From assembly GCA_003644265.1 (NCBI GenBank), contig QNBX01000217.1, positions 1-6,322 of the forward strand: DNA of 6,322 nt. The letters run 5' to 3'. Made by a program: the position numbers and the translations under genes. The notes beneath the pieces are model-generated. The model was not told the origin of the DNA and did not search any database. It worked only from the letters and a program-made list of their open reading frames with translations. This stretch comes from Planctomycetota bacterium. Its GTDB lineage: Bacteria; Planctomycetota; B15-G4. Shown piece by piece: positions 5,106 through 6,322 of the stretch. Numbering within the stretch: the stretch's first letter is position 1; each line of letters starts with the position of its first letter.

Positions 5106-6322
5106 ATGACGCTCTTCACGGCCGGAACGGCCAGCGCTCTCTCGGCGTGCGCTGAGAGGCGCAGGCCCGTGTCCAGCGTTGTCATCGCGATCGCGATGGC
5201 GTGTGTCACCCCCTCGCTGGCGGCGCAGGTCAGCCTGGGGGTGCCCCACGTGGATCAGCGACCCGCGCCGCGTCCTGACCACCTTCCCAAGGTGATCGAC
5301 ATCGGCCGGCAGTCGGGCTTTCAGGACACCTTCCTCGGCCACCACAAGCGCGCTCGCGCCAGCCTGGCGGTGGACTTCGACCTGGACGGCTGGGTCGACT
5401 TCTACGTCGGCAATCCGGGCGACGAGTCGTTTGTCATGCGCAACACGGGCCTGGGTCTCGACGGCATCGTGCACTTCGAGCTGGTTCAGGTGTTGCTCGA
5501 TGGTCCGATCGCGTGGGGCGCCGCCGCCGCCGACTACGACAATGATGGCGACTACGACATCATGGTCACCATCGGAGGCAACGAGCTCATCCCGGGGCCT
5601 TGCCTGTTGTTCAAGAACCTCGTGATCGAGACCGGCATCCTGCAGTTCGAAGACGTGACGGATGTGGCCGGCGTGCGGGGCATCGTCCCGCCGGGATGGA
5701 CCGATGCCATGCCCGCCAACCACTCCAACTGCGTCTGGGCCGATTACGACCAGGACGCTGACGTGGACGTGTTCGTCAGCGTCAACATTGGCAGCAACTC
5801 CCTGCCGACCCTGAAGGGACGCAACATCCTCTTCGAGAACAACGGAGATGGGACCTTCACAGATGTCACGGATGCCGTCGGGCTGGGTGTCACCTTCCGG
5901 AGCACTCAGCACTCGACGTTCTTCGACTTTGACAACGACGGCGACATGGACCTGTACGAGAACAACTTCGGGATCAGCGTCTTTCCTCCCAACGTGCTCT
6001 GGCAGAACCAGCTCGCGGAGACGGGCCAAGCCGTCTTCCTGAACCGGACCTCCCAGTACTCCCTGCCAGGAGAGGACATGGGCCGGCCCCGCAGCTCGTT
6101 CGTGAGCGCTGCGGCTGACTTCAACAACGATGGATGGCAGGATCTGTTCGTGCTGCATCGGCTGTGTTCGCCCTGCGAAGACCTCTATGACACCGGGCAC
6201 GTGTTGTTCATGAACTTTGCGGGCGCGGGCTTCGCCAACGTGGCGGACGTGGCCGGGATCAACAACCCGTACTGGGGTGACGGCAGCTTCTTCGACCCGG
6301 ACCAGGGCGTCATGGGCTCCCA
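5106..6322 (+). CDS. Secreted FG-GAP/VCBS-repeat protein, 3' end beyond the window (partial)
   Basis: An uninterrupted frame runs from the ATG at 5106 to the window edge, giving 405 residues with no stop. The start has GGAG 6 bases upstream. The signal peptide has Arg-rich residues at 18-20, a hydrophobic core VVIAIAMACV, and a likely cleavage after SLAA (40), leaving QVSLG as in the preceding gene. Five repeat motifs are seen: DFDLDGWVD (90-98), DYDNDGDYD (143-151), DYDQDADVD (213-221, with Ala replacing the usual Gly), DFDNDGDMD (274-282) and DFNNDGWQD (338-346). FEDVTDVAGV (181-190) and FTDVTDAVGL (251-260) are typical of CRTAC1-like/ASPIC proteins. A Cys pair at 354 and 357, followed by TG-x-x-LF-x-N, resembles a segment of the neighbour. 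Whether it ends in an ASPIC/UnbV domain cannot be seen. It probably forms an operon with the gene ending at 5086. Its role is unknown beyond a likely calcium-stabilised extracellular propeller. Confidence 0.9.
   Translation, partial: MTLFTAGTASALSACAERRRPVSSVVIAIAMACVTPSLAAQVSLGVPHVDQRPAPRPDHLPKVIDIGRQSGFQDTFLGHHKRARASLAVDFDLDGWVDFYVGNPGDESFVMRNTGLGLDGIVHFELVQVLLDGPIAWGAAAADYDNDGDYDIMVTIGGNELIPGPCLLFKNLVIETGILQFEDVTDVAGVRGIVPPGWTDAMPANHSNCVWADYDQDADVDVFVSVNIGSNSLPTLKGRNILFENNGDGTFTDVTDAVGLGVTFRSTQHSTFFDFDNDGDMDLYENNFGISVFPPNVLWQNQLAETGQAVFLNRTSQYSLPGEDMGRPRSSFVSAAADFNNDGWQDLFVLHRLCSPCEDLYDTGHVLFMNFAGAGFANVADVAGINNPYWGDGSFFDPDQGVMGS

Noticed and set aside
4887..6200. Long open reading frame on the minus strand (437 codons)
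   Set aside because: It lies antisense to the second VCBS gene, whose frame shows a signal peptide and repeat motifs. The antisense product is Val/Ala/Arg-rich with no recognisable domain; its valine runs are the complement of Asp codons in the repeats.

Overview
The window is high-GC bacterial DNA carrying secreted proteins from families that are abundant in Planctomycetota and related environmental lineages: an FGE-sulfatase (SUMF1-like) domain, a DUF1080 / 3-keto-disaccharide hydrolase domain, and FG-GAP/VCBS proteins with an ASPIC/UnbV (CRTAC1-like) domain. A planctomycete is my best guess. It rests on family content and GC-rich codon use only, because no rRNA or other taxonomic marker is present.

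Layout. Positions 1-32 hold the probable last codons of a plus-strand gene that enters from the left. It converges on a minus-strand gene (51-1043) for a secreted FGE-sulfatase-domain protein with an acidic, repetitive Gly/Asp/Ser tail. A very GC-rich stretch (about 1044-1170) separates this from a divergent plus-strand gene ending at 2670. That gene encodes an exported ApbE-type FAD:protein FMN transferase fused to a C-terminal DUF1080 domain; its start codon is uncertain. A 214-bp gap (2671-2884), with no convincing promoter or terminator, leads to two plus-strand genes 19 bp apart. The first (2885-5086) is a complete secreted VCBS-repeat protein with an ASPIC/UnbV domain. The second (5106 to beyond the right edge) is a related VCBS-repeat protein, truncated by the window.

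How the genes may relate. Every substantially visible product has an apparent export signal, so the locus is devoted to the periplasm or cell surface. The two VCBS proteins are probably paralogues in one operon: both mature proteins would begin with QVSLG and both carry series of DxDxDG calcium-binding-type motifs. The divergent pair joins a protein-flavinylating enzyme with a protein of the formylglycine-generating fold, but the latter lacks one of the two catalytic cysteine positions, so a joint modification role is only a hypothesis. I see no RNA genes, insertion sequences, CRISPR arrays or phage genes. Nothing here clearly forms a new system; the least ordinary item is the ApbE-DUF1080 fusion.
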